This document shows, piece after piece, positions 1 to 8,493 of a stretch of DNA of 64,000 bases. Source of the stretch: an uncultured Alphaproteobacteria bacterium (GTDB lineage: Bacteria > Pseudomonadota > Alphaproteobacteria > Rs-D84); contig CANSHD010000001.1 in the NCBI GenBank assembly GCA_947646585.1, positions 1 through 64,000 of the forward strand. Reading direction: 5' to 3'. Position numbers and translations under genes: made by a program. Numbering within the stretch: position 1 is the first letter of the stretch; every line of letters begins with the position of its first letter. The notes under the pieces are model-generated. The model made no database searches. It saw nothing but the letters and a program-made list of their open reading frames with translations, and was not told the origin of the DNA.

Positions 1-43
1 CTGGATTGCCGCGGTCGTTTCACTCCCTCGCAATGACAGTGGG
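1..43. repeat. Right half of a dispersed palindromic repeat (CTGGATT...CTCGCAATGAC), cut by the window edge
   Basis: ctggattgccgcggtcgtttcactccctcgcaatgacagtg matches the right arms of the units at 43.57-44.0 kb. Confidence 0.75.
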
Positions 44-72
44 ACTAAGTACGCCTGACCCATTATCCCCAT

Positions 73-160
73 TGTCATTGCGAGCGTTAGCGAAGCAATC
101 CATAATGCCCCCTGCCGCTTTGCATTCCGCCCCCCGCAACGACAATCGTAAAAAACAAAA
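73..160. repeat. Degenerate copy of the GTCATTGCGAG...GCGAAGCAATCC dispersed repeat
   Basis: cattgtcattgcgagcgttagcgaagcaatcc matches the left arm of the 43.9-kb unit; right arm only weakly preserved. Confidence 0.6.
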
Positions 161-230
161 ACACCACGCCCTTATTGACAATTTATTATTTTGAACTATA
201 TTTATATTGTAATAATCAAGGAGAAACAAA

Positions 231-632
231 ATGAATCAGGCTGAATCAATAATGGAACTGTTGCCGATGATTGGCAAAATCGAACCGACCGGCAATTATC
301 TGAAATTTACCGCACGCCAGAAATCATACCAGATTCACGAACTGGACAAGGCAAAACAAGACATTCAAAAAATCTGTCGCGCTTTGGAATTGATGGGCGT
401 ACGCGATATTCCAATTCGGCACGCAATGTCGCTGGAGGTAAATTATATATACGCCGCCCCGGCCCAGAAAAAAATACTGGACGCAATCCAGCTGGCGCAA
501 GTTCGTTTTGAAGCGCTGAACAAGCTGTACAATAACGGCGGAATGCAGCCGACAGCGGTTGAAACGGCATACTTCAACAAATTAACGCAGCAGCGCATGG
601 CCGCACGTGCCGCCGCACAAAAAACAAAATAA
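231..632 (+). CDS. Hypothetical protein (133 aa)
   Basis: ORF preceded by aaggagaaacaaaATG and followed by a terminator hairpin. Confidence 0.7.
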   Translation: MNQAESIMELLPMIGKIEPTGNYLKFTARQKSYQIHELDKAKQDIQKICRALELMGVRDIPIRHAMSLEVNYIYAAPAQKKILDAIQLAQVRFEALNKLYNNGGMQPTAVETAYFNKLTQQRMAARAAAQKTK

Positions 633-650
633 TATTTTGTCTGTGCATTA

Positions 651-680
651 AAAAATCCCCCGTTCCGGGGGATTTTTATT
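651..680. terminator. Bidirectional intrinsic terminator
   Basis: aaaaatcccccgttccgggggatttttatt between convergent genes. Confidence 0.85.
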
Positions 681-2969
681 TTACTCGCATGCGCCGTATG
701 ATTTTGCAACCGAATAGTTTTCGATGCATCGGCTGCCCGACATTGCACAAGCCGACCGAACCAGCGTCATTGTCTTGTCCTCTGGGCCGCGCCAGTTAAT
801 GCTGGCCGCCTTGCACTGGGCCGCGTCGGTCATTGCCCCGCACAGCGCGCGCCACGAATTACAATCATCCGCCTGGCCGGTTGGTGTAATGCTTTCCGGC
901 AGATGCAGATTCCATTTGACATAGAAATCTTTCAGCGTGCCGATATTGTGCGATTTGCCAAAGCCAACCTGGGCCAGGCCGTCACCCACGCGACAGTTAA
1001 TGTTGCTGCGTTCCACGAATGCGGTAATCGCCGTCGCAACGCCGCCCGCGCCTGCACCGACACCCGCTCCAATCAGCGTTGTCTTTACGCGGTTGTTCTT
1101 TTCGCCTTGCAGAATTTCAACATTGCCGAACACGGTGCCCAGTCTTGTCGCCTCTTGACGTAATTCCTCTGCCGTGATGCAACCCGTGCTGGCGGTGCAG
1201 TAAATGCCGCTGCCGCCCGCAACCGCGCGATTTAAATGCTTAAACTTGCACGTGCCGTTCGCATTGTTCCATGCGTCCGCCGCATCGCCCGTCAGCGTGC
1301 CGGCGCTTAACTGCGCCTCGCGCGCCAACTGGTCTACGCATTCCTTGGCGCTGGTGTATCCCTTGCCCACGCACGGACGCGATACCTCGTTCGCGCCAAA
1401 GCATGTGTCAAAATGCTGTTTCAAAACATCGGACGACGCGTCAGACGACGGCATTTCGATATCGCACGACACCTGAATTGTCTGAACAACCTCTACATCG
1501 ACACCGATTGTGTAATCGGCGGCGCTTTCGCATTCGGCCGCGGCCGACAATGCCTGAACATACGCCTGGTACAAATCCTGCAAATCGTTGCATTCCGACA
1601 CCGTCAATGAATCAGACGACGTTTCAATCGGCATCAACAGATATTCGTTCAGAACCGCAATCTTGCCCGATTTCTTTAACTGCTCCATCGCCTTTTTACG
1701 ATGACCGTCGTTCGAGCAATCAAAATTACGCGCCCCGTGCCCGGCCAGCGCACCAACCCCAGCCCCGACCAGCGTACCGCCGCCGATACCGACGACTGCC
1801 GCCGTGCTGGTGTCGTTCATCAATGAAAATCCGAACAGGTCTTTGTTACAGCTGAACGTTTCCCCGGCCAGCTTCCATACCTCGGCCGGTTTGTCGTCGC
1901 CCGCCGCACCGAACAGCCAGCTGTTCTTGATATGCGTATCCTTGTTATATGCCGCAACGCGGATATAGCAGTCGGCCGTTGTCGCGTCCCAGCGCGCATA
2001 GTGCCCGCGCGAACCGTCAACACCGCCATGGCCGGAATTAACCGTCGCCCCCTGGGGGTTGTTTTTAATCAGGACGTTGCCCTGTTGGCCGTTATATGCG
2101 CCGACGCGGTTGTTGTATTCCGACGTCGTCTTGCCGTTGGTGGCGACCGCCGCAAACGACGGACCGTATGTATTTCTGTCCAGCAACAGGCATGTGTTTT
2201 CCGCCTGGTTCGGGGTCAGGCCCGTTTTACGCAGAACGAAATTGTAATATTCCGGCTGAACCTTGCGGGCGTTAAAGTCAATCCACACGTCGGCCGCGGA
2301 ACGGTAAATTCTTTTACAGTTGCGGCGTACCTCCGTTATGCACTTTTCAACCTGAACACTGCACAGTGCCATGCCGTTTTCAATGCTGTTGCGCAAATCC
2401 TCGTTAAACAAATCGTTTATGCCGTTCGGCAATCCGCCATTGTTCACGCACGAATAAATATCATTCATACAGTTCGTGACCGTATAATCGGAATCCTTTA
2501 CCCCGCCGTCCGGACACTCAGAATCCGCGACGCATGATTTTGTTGCGGTGTCCGCATGTGTGCCGTCCGGGCATACACATGCGCCACCCGCAACAATCTG
2601 GCCCGCGTATTCACAGTCGTCGCATGTATTTGTGGCGGCGTTGTATATTTTATTTTCGCCACAGTCACACTGGGGGTATACGCCCGTTGCGCCATCCGGA
2701 CATTTTGTTTCCGGCTGGGGCGGTGTAGGCGGGTTCGGAATATTCCCCGCGCCCCCGTTGGACGGCAAATTCGGCGACAGATTTCCCACCGTGTTTATCG
2801 GCAGTGTCGGCATAGTCGGCATACGATTTAACGCGGCCATTCCGGCGCGACTGGTCCGCCCATTTGCAGACGCATAACCGGCCGGCGTCGCGGCATACGT
2901 CGCCCCGACAAACGCCATAACACCCACACAGACAAACGATGCACCAAACAGTTTCCGCAAAATATGCAT
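681..2969 (-). CDS. Large secreted Cys-rich protein with two Gly-zipper-like segments
   Basis: 762-aa ORF with N-terminal signal peptide, Pro-rich linker, many Cys, and GIGGGTLVGAGVGALAG and LIGAGVGAGAGGVA segments. Confidence 0.75.
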   Translation of the reverse strand: MHILRKLFGASFVCVGVMAFVGATYAATPAGYASANGRTSRAGMAALNRMPTMPTLPINTVGNLSPNLPSNGGAGNIPNPPTPPQPETKCPDGATGVYPQCDCGENKIYNAATNTCDDCEYAGQIVAGGACVCPDGTHADTATKSCVADSECPDGGVKDSDYTVTNCMNDIYSCVNNGGLPNGINDLFNEDLRNSIENGMALCSVQVEKCITEVRRNCKRIYRSAADVWIDFNARKVQPEYYNFVLRKTGLTPNQAENTCLLLDRNTYGPSFAAVATNGKTTSEYNNRVGAYNGQQGNVLIKNNPQGATVNSGHGGVDGSRGHYARWDATTADCYIRVAAYNKDTHIKNSWLFGAAGDDKPAEVWKLAGETFSCNKDLFGFSLMNDTSTAAVVGIGGGTLVGAGVGALAGHGARNFDCSNDGHRKKAMEQLKKSGKIAVLNEYLLMPIETSSDSLTVSECNDLQDLYQAYVQALSAAAECESAADYTIGVDVEVVQTIQVSCDIEMPSSDASSDVLKQHFDTCFGANEVSRPCVGKGYTSAKECVDQLAREAQLSAGTLTGDAADAWNNANGTCKFKHLNRAVAGGSGIYCTASTGCITAEELRQEATRLGTVFGNVEILQGEKNNRVKTTLIGAGVGAGAGGVATAITAFVERSNINCRVGDGLAQVGFGKSHNIGTLKDFYVKWNLHLPESITPTGQADDCNSWRALCGAMTDAAQCKAASINWRGPEDKTMTLVRSACAMSGSRCIENYSVAKSYGACE

Positions 2970-3109
2970 AAACTACTCTCCCTTTCTATCTTTGCAATTA
3001 TATCGCAAATTAAGCGTAAAAAAAAGTACTTTTTAGGACACGTTATTTAATAATATGCACCATATAATCTTATTGACAAACGAACGCATTTTGTCTATAT
3101 TTTTGTCAA

Positions 3110-4087
3110 ATGAAGAAAATTTCAGAAATTTTTACCGCACACCGCCACGCCATTATATGGACGATTTGCTATATACTTATAATGGACTGCATACTGGGGT
3201 CGCTGTTTAATTTCGATATGTTTTCCGCCGCCGCGTGGGTTCGCCTGACGCATTCGCGCCTGTATGGGTTCGGCGGATTTGTCTTTGGGATTTTAATTTT
3301 GGCCGCACTACCGCTGTATGTGGCGACGACCGTGTTAATCGTGCGCACAAAAAAGCCACTGTTCACATTATGGGTGCCCGGATTTATTAAGCGCGCATTC
3401 GCCCCACCACCGCCGCCGGCCGACGAAAAAGCCGACACCCCTGAAAAACCGGCCCCGGAAACGGAAACCGAACCTGAAAAATTTCCCGACAGCATGCCGG
3501 CCGAACTGCGCGGCGCGTTTATCCGTGCACGCCGCGGCGGCGCGCGCATTCCGGTATCCGCGTTTGACAATTCGCATATAATTGCGCAGCCCGAGCCTCA
3601 ACCCGTTATGGCGGTGACCGCCGCTGGCGCCACCGACACTGCAGACGATTTCCCGATACCGACGGACTTTGACATGTCAGACACCCCGGCCACCAGCGCA
3701 TCATTCCCCAGCTTTAAGGAAATAAACTTCGACGACGCGCACGCCGCATCAACCCAAGCGCCGGCCGAACCGGTCACGCCAGCACCCGCACCACAAATTC
3801 CATTGGACGGCGCGCACGCCGACGGCGACTTTACTATATATAAGAATAATTTGATTGCCGTACACGACGATGCGGACTTTTGGATTGCAGACGACACGGA
3901 CTGGTTCGCCAGCGGCAAGCAGCGCCCCAGCCCAATCGCCCCGTTAAAGCAGCGCGCGGCAGAACTGGGCTTAACGCCGGTATTATACCTGGCCCGGACA
4001 AACATACTGGACCTGGACGCACGAATCGAAAAATGGACCGCCGACGGAATCACGGTCATCACGGACTTAAGCGCCCTTAACCAATAA
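3110..4087 (+). CDS. Hypothetical membrane protein (N-terminal TM segments, acidic/Pro-Ala-rich middle region)
   Basis: 325-aa ORF with two hydrophobic segments near the N-terminus. Confidence 0.7.
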   Translation: MKKISEIFTAHRHAIIWTICYILIMDCILGSLFNFDMFSAAAWVRLTHSRLYGFGGFVFGILILAALPLYVATTVLIVRTKKPLFTLWVPGFIKRAFAPPPPPADEKADTPEKPAPETETEPEKFPDSMPAELRGAFIRARRGGARIPVSAFDNSHIIAQPEPQPVMAVTAAGATDTADDFPIPTDFDMSDTPATSASFPSFKEINFDDAHAASTQAPAEPVTPAPAPQIPLDGAHADGDFTIYKNNLIAVHDDADFWIADDTDWFASGKQRPSPIAPLKQRAAELGLTPVLYLARTNILDLDARIEKWTADGITVITDLSALNQ

Positions 4088-4092
4088 TCGTT

Positions 4093-6891
4093 TTACAATC
4101 GAATCGTCATAGTGCTTTCCTTCGGCGCGTCAAATTCAGTGCATTTCACACCGTTAAACTGAACCACCCGGACAGCATGCCTGTATCCGGCATATCTGTA
4201 ACCGACATAAGAATATGAATTATTAACTTTCTTGCACGCCGTGGTCGTGGTTGTAATCGTGCACACATTTGAATCGGGGGAATAAACGGACGACATATGC
4301 ACCACCCCCAGCATATGGCCCCGACCGTCCGTCTGATAAAAGTCGCCGTCGCCGCTGGCCGCGACTTTCATTTTTTCCTGCATCGACAGCCCGTTAATCA
4401 CATATCTGGTTGCATACTGCTCGGACCCGACACTGCTTTGGAATCCGCCGTCCGCATCCTCAACAAACAGCGACGCCAACGGCGATTTGGACTTGCATCC
4501 GGCGGCGCTGTCACACTCCAGCTGATTCGGATTTGTCGCCATCGCTGCGCATATCGCCGACTTCTCATCGTCATTCGCGCTCTCCAGCGCCTCGTTCACC
4601 AGTTTTTCGTACTTTTTGTTATAGTTTTCTTTTGCCCTGTCGATGCCATAATTTATAACGCTTAATATCATCGAATCCAACAGATGCGGAAAGCGCTGGC
4701 CCGCTTTGTCATCCGTATTCTCGTCGCGACGGTTCGCACTGCCAAACACGCGCAACACGTCCCGCCCATACATACACATTTTGACCTTTGGGTCTTCGGA
4801 TATCGCCGCAATGACCTGATTTATCTTATTGGACGTCGCCTGCAGGCTCTCTATAATGCGCTCGCTGCCGACACCGGCTTCGTTTATCTTGGATTTATAA
4901 TCGTTTATGTCCACCTCGTATGTTCCGAACTTAACCTCATCTTTGGTCGACGTCACCTCTTTTATTTTTACATTGCCGAACGAAACCAGTCCATCGATTA
5001 CATAGTCGCCGTTTTCCTCTCGGTGACTGGTCAGGCTCTCGGCCCCCATCATGTCATCCAGGTCAAACGCACTGCAGCTTTCTATATCGCCACAAACTTT
5101 AATCATAGCTTCGTTGGCGGCATTTTGACATTCTGTCATCAAGTTGTTGTCGATATTAAGCATGATGCCTTGCACCATTGTAGCGAGTTCGTCATAAACA
5201 GCCTCGCCGCGGATATCGGTTTCGCCATAGACTTTTTGGCACCCGACAAGTTTGTCATAAGGGCACATTCTGATAATGGAATCAGTATCAAGTCCGATAC
5301 ACTGGGTATAATCGCTGCCGCATCTGTCATCGGATTGGAGGCATTGTTTGACTTCGTTTGTACAGGAATCGACACGCATTGCGGCAAGTCTGGCATATAC
5401 GAAATCCAGAATCAGCGGTTCTGCTGAAATGCACGGGTCTATTTGTACCTTACACAGACTGCGAACCGTTTCCGGGCGTGACAGGCACATGTCGTATGAG
5501 CCGTCCGGATCGTTCGGGTCCATCGTGTCCTTACAGGCCTTTTGGAAACACTGTGAGATATTGGATATGCAGGATGTGCGCAAATCGGATTCCGCCAACA
5601 ATTCCGCGGTCTTGATTTGCGGTGCAACCTCGCGCAGGAATGTATCCCATACCTGGTCCTTTACCGCAACGCATGAATTTGTGACATTCATACACAGCGG
5701 CTTTTTGGATTCCAGCGCGTCGTACGAAGACGCGGCAATCGATATCTTGGTCGCGCTGCCCTTGATGTCGTACATCTTCATGGAAGAGCTGTTTCCGTAG
5801 CCTTTTTTTGCATTTTCGGCGGCGGCGATTCCGACGCAGCCCTTGAAATCATCGCCGCAGCCGGCCGTTGTCGCCATACACTTTTTAAATTCAACCGTGC
5901 ACTGGCCCAGGTCGTATTTGTTTGCCGTGCGCAACTGGTCCAATGCCGCGTCACGCAGTGCCTTTTCCGCCGCGTACAGTTTCTGCTGGCTGGAGCTTTT
6001 TTGCTGTTTCAGGTTGTTTTCGTATGCCGTGCAGTCCGACTTGATACGCTGGGCGTACATCATCTGCAACATTGATTTTTCCGCGCTGCATTCCGGCATC
6101 ATGGCGACGCAAATCTCGCTGGCGGCGCGATGCAGGGCGTCGCCTTCTTTGCCCTCTATGGCGTCAATATCACCGGATGCAAATGCGTCATCGTCGTCGT
6201 CAAAATCAATTTGAGTGTTCCATAAAGACAAATCCAGCTGGCGTCGCGTCGTTGTTTTTTTGTCGTTGTTTTGATTGTTTATAACGGATTGCGCGGCCGC
6301 GTTGGCGCTTGCAATGGCCTGGTCGGCGTCATTGCCCATTTCTATTCTTTCGACGCCAACCGTCGCCATTTGATAGCTTTGCTGGTCCAGTTTTTCGATT
6401 TCCGCCAATATTGCATCCAGTTCTTTGTTGCGGTCACTGCACATGCAACGGCCGCCGCTGGCGTTGTCTATCATGCAGAAAGAATCCATGCAGCCGTCAT
6501 ATTTTTGCTGGCATTCTTCGGAAACGACAATGTTTTTTGTCGCCGCCGCAACTTTTGTCCCCGTGCCGATTACCTTTTGCGTGGCGCCGGCGCGTGCGGA
6601 TACGGTTGCACTGCGTGCGGCGGTGGTTGTTGATGCGGACGGTTGCGCCCCGCGTGCAACGGTCGTACGGCCGGATGTTGCGGCGCGCGCCGCAGTGGCG
6701 TTCGATGACGTGCCGGCGGCCGGTGTACGGGCCGCACTGCGTGCGGATACGGCACTGCGCGCAGACGTTGTGTTGGACTGTGCGGGGGCATTGTTGCCGG
6801 CGGCTGTCCCGCGGCGCTGCTGAGGTACGGCGGCATTGGCGCCGGTCAGCATTCCAACCAATATCAGTGCACTAATTCCTAATCTTTTCAT
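4093..6891 (-). CDS. Large Cys-rich secreted protein, currently intact version carrying C-terminus variant 1
   Basis: 938-aa ORF (4093..6909); MKRLGISALILVGMLTGANA at 6891 is a good signal peptide; paralogous to 8494..11217. Confidence 0.8.
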   Translation of the reverse strand: MKRLGISALILVGMLTGANAAVPQQRRGTAAGNNAPAQSNTTSARSAVSARSAARTPAAGTSSNATAARAATSGRTTVARGAQPSASTTTAARSATVSARAGATQKVIGTGTKVAAATKNIVVSEECQQKYDGCMDSFCMIDNASGGRCMCSDRNKELDAILAEIEKLDQQSYQMATVGVERIEMGNDADQAIASANAAAQSVINNQNNDKKTTTRRQLDLSLWNTQIDFDDDDDAFASGDIDAIEGKEGDALHRAASEICVAMMPECSAEKSMLQMMYAQRIKSDCTAYENNLKQQKSSSQQKLYAAEKALRDAALDQLRTANKYDLGQCTVEFKKCMATTAGCGDDFKGCVGIAAAENAKKGYGNSSSMKMYDIKGSATKISIAASSYDALESKKPLCMNVTNSCVAVKDQVWDTFLREVAPQIKTAELLAESDLRTSCISNISQCFQKACKDTMDPNDPDGSYDMCLSRPETVRSLCKVQIDPCISAEPLILDFVYARLAAMRVDSCTNEVKQCLQSDDRCGSDYTQCIGLDTDSIIRMCPYDKLVGCQKVYGETDIRGEAVYDELATMVQGIMLNIDNNLMTECQNAANEAMIKVCGDIESCSAFDLDDMMGAESLTSHREENGDYVIDGLVSFGNVKIKEVTSTKDEVKFGTYEVDINDYKSKINEAGVGSERIIESLQATSNKINQVIAAISEDPKVKMCMYGRDVLRVFGSANRRDENTDDKAGQRFPHLLDSMILSVINYGIDRAKENYNKKYEKLVNEALESANDDEKSAICAAMATNPNQLECDSAAGCKSKSPLASLFVEDADGGFQSSVGSEQYATRYVINGLSMQEKMKVAASGDGDFYQTDGRGHMLGVVHMSSVYSPDSNVCTITTTTTACKKVNNSYSYVGYRYAGYRHAVRVVQFNGVKCTEFDAPKESTMTIRL
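5089..5440 (-). repeat. 352-bp perfect inverted repeat, copy 1 (inside the 938-aa gene)
   Basis: Reverse complement of 5089-5440 equals 7063-7414 base for base on manual alignment. Confidence 0.95.
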
Positions 6892-6994
6892 TGAATATCC
6901 CTTCAACATTCATTTAATGATATCATATTATTCAATTTTATAAAAATAGTTTTTTGCGCTTGTCGGCTATTTTTATGCGTTTATTGGGCGTGTT

Positions 6995-8485
6995 ATGTTT
7001 TGTCAAAATGCTTTTTTTGTCCAGTGTTCCGTCGGGAAAAATTTTTCGGTGCCCAGCTTAGCAGACCCGTGCATTTCAGCAGAACCGCTGATTCTGGATT
7101 TCGTATATGCCAGACTTGCCGCAATGCGTGTCGATTCCTGTACAAACGAAGTCAAACAATGCCTCCAATCCGATGACAGATGCGGCAGCGATTATACCCA
7201 GTGTATCGGACTTGATACTGATTCCATTATCAGAATGTGCCCTTATGACAAACTTGTCGGGTGCCAAAAAGTCTATGGCGAAACCGATATCCGCGGCGAG
7301 GCTGTTTATGACGAACTCGCTACAATGGTGCAAGGCATCATGCTTAATATCGACAACAACTTGATGACAGAATGTCAAAATGCCGCCAACGAAGCTATGA
7401 TTAAAGTTTGTGGCTCTACCGAGGATTGCAACGGATTGGCCGTTGATGAAAACATTGGCGCACGATCCCTGGAATATAAGATTTGCGAGTACACCGGCAA
7501 CGATTCCAGCCCCGACATTGCATACGCCAGTTGCCGTACGGACATATCCCAGATACAGGACAGCGAATTGGGCCGTGTTGTCGGCACAAAGACCGCGGGT
7601 CTGGGCGAGGTAAAACCGTTCGCGGGCATCTTGGACGGTACGATATACTGGGAAAGCGTAGAGGTTGGTGACGACGGCAAATTAACATCCGCCGAAGAAT
7701 ACCAGTCCAACATCAACGATTCCAGCATGAGCACCAAGGCAAAAGAAAAAGTGCGCTCGGAACTGGCTGTATTGCAAAAGAATGTCGATACGGCAATTCA
7801 GGCCATAGAATCCGACCCGACGGTTCAGTTCTGCATGACCGGTCGCGAGGTTCAGGGTATGAAAATTGATAAAAAGCGCACAAAAATCGGCGAACGCTCG
7901 GCTGAGGCGGCGCGCTTCCCGGAATTGACAAAACAAATGCGCACTATCATTGCGGCATCCGCGCTGAAGGTCGCAAAAGACAACTACTACGCCAAATATG
8001 ACGAGTTAAGCGAAAAAATGTTGCAGGATTATGCCACAATCGGCGAACGCATCTCTAAAATAGAGAACGAAAACGCACTGGACGCAAGACGTGAAATCGC
8101 GCGCGTCGCATGCATAAGCTTCGCTGAAATGTCCGCATTACCCAAAACCCCTGCCCCGAAATCGGGATTCTTTGGAAAGATATTCAATGCGATTGGCGGT
8201 ATCATTATGGCGCCGTTTACACTGGGATACAGCCTGTCCGGCGTCAACTCCAGCGCCAGCAACGGAGCGGACGCGACAATAAACCGCGAACTGGTCGGCT
8301 CAAAACAATTAAACCAATGGAACTACAAGGAAACGATTACCGCTACATTTGAGTGGGAGACATTGATGTGCCACAAATGCGTACGTTCCCAGAATTGCAG
8401 CAGCACCAAGAAACCGTTGTTCGGCAGCCGCTATTGCAAATCTTGGGCGGAACCGGTGGAAAAGTGCACTGATACCCAATTCTAA
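6995..8485 (+). CDS. Headless alternative C-terminal cassette of the large Cys-rich protein family (probably silent in this orientation)
   Basis: 496-aa ORF lacks a signal peptide and N-terminal half; C-terminus (NQWNYKETITATFEWETLMCHKC...DTQF) is homologous to that of 8494..11217. Confidence 0.75.
   Translation: MFCQNAFFVQCSVGKNFSVPSLADPCISAEPLILDFVYARLAAMRVDSCTNEVKQCLQSDDRCGSDYTQCIGLDTDSIIRMCPYDKLVGCQKVYGETDIRGEAVYDELATMVQGIMLNIDNNLMTECQNAANEAMIKVCGSTEDCNGLAVDENIGARSLEYKICEYTGNDSSPDIAYASCRTDISQIQDSELGRVVGTKTAGLGEVKPFAGILDGTIYWESVEVGDDGKLTSAEEYQSNINDSSMSTKAKEKVRSELAVLQKNVDTAIQAIESDPTVQFCMTGREVQGMKIDKKRTKIGERSAEAARFPELTKQMRTIIAASALKVAKDNYYAKYDELSEKMLQDYATIGERISKIENENALDARREIARVACISFAEMSALPKTPAPKSGFFGKIFNAIGGIIMAPFTLGYSLSGVNSSASNGADATINRELVGSKQLNQWNYKETITATFEWETLMCHKCVRSQNCSSTKKPLFGSRYCKSWAEPVEKCTDTQF
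7063..7414 (+). repeat. 352-bp perfect inverted repeat, copy 2 (start of the headless 496-aa ORF)
   Basis: agacccgtgcatttcagc...gattaaagtttgtggc, identical to copy 1 in inverted orientation; homology ends abruptly on both sides. Confidence 0.95.
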
Positions 8486-8493
8486 ATAAAACG

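Noticed and set aside
6-194. Short ORFs 6..194 (+) and 20..229 (-)
   Set aside because: They overlap dispersed palindromic repeats and lack conserved features.
4684-5427. 247-aa plus-strand ORF (and 7076..7378 minus) opposite the Cys-rich genes
   Set aside because: Antisense open frames in a coding region; the two share sequence only because they lie in the 352-bp inverted repeat. No signal of independent coding.
6995-8485. Calling the headless 496-aa ORF a simple pseudogene
   Set aside because: The frame is fully open, the C-terminus is intact and homologous to 8494..11217, and it joins in frame through a perfect inverted repeat; a silent cassette fits better. Decay cannot be fully excluded without population data.
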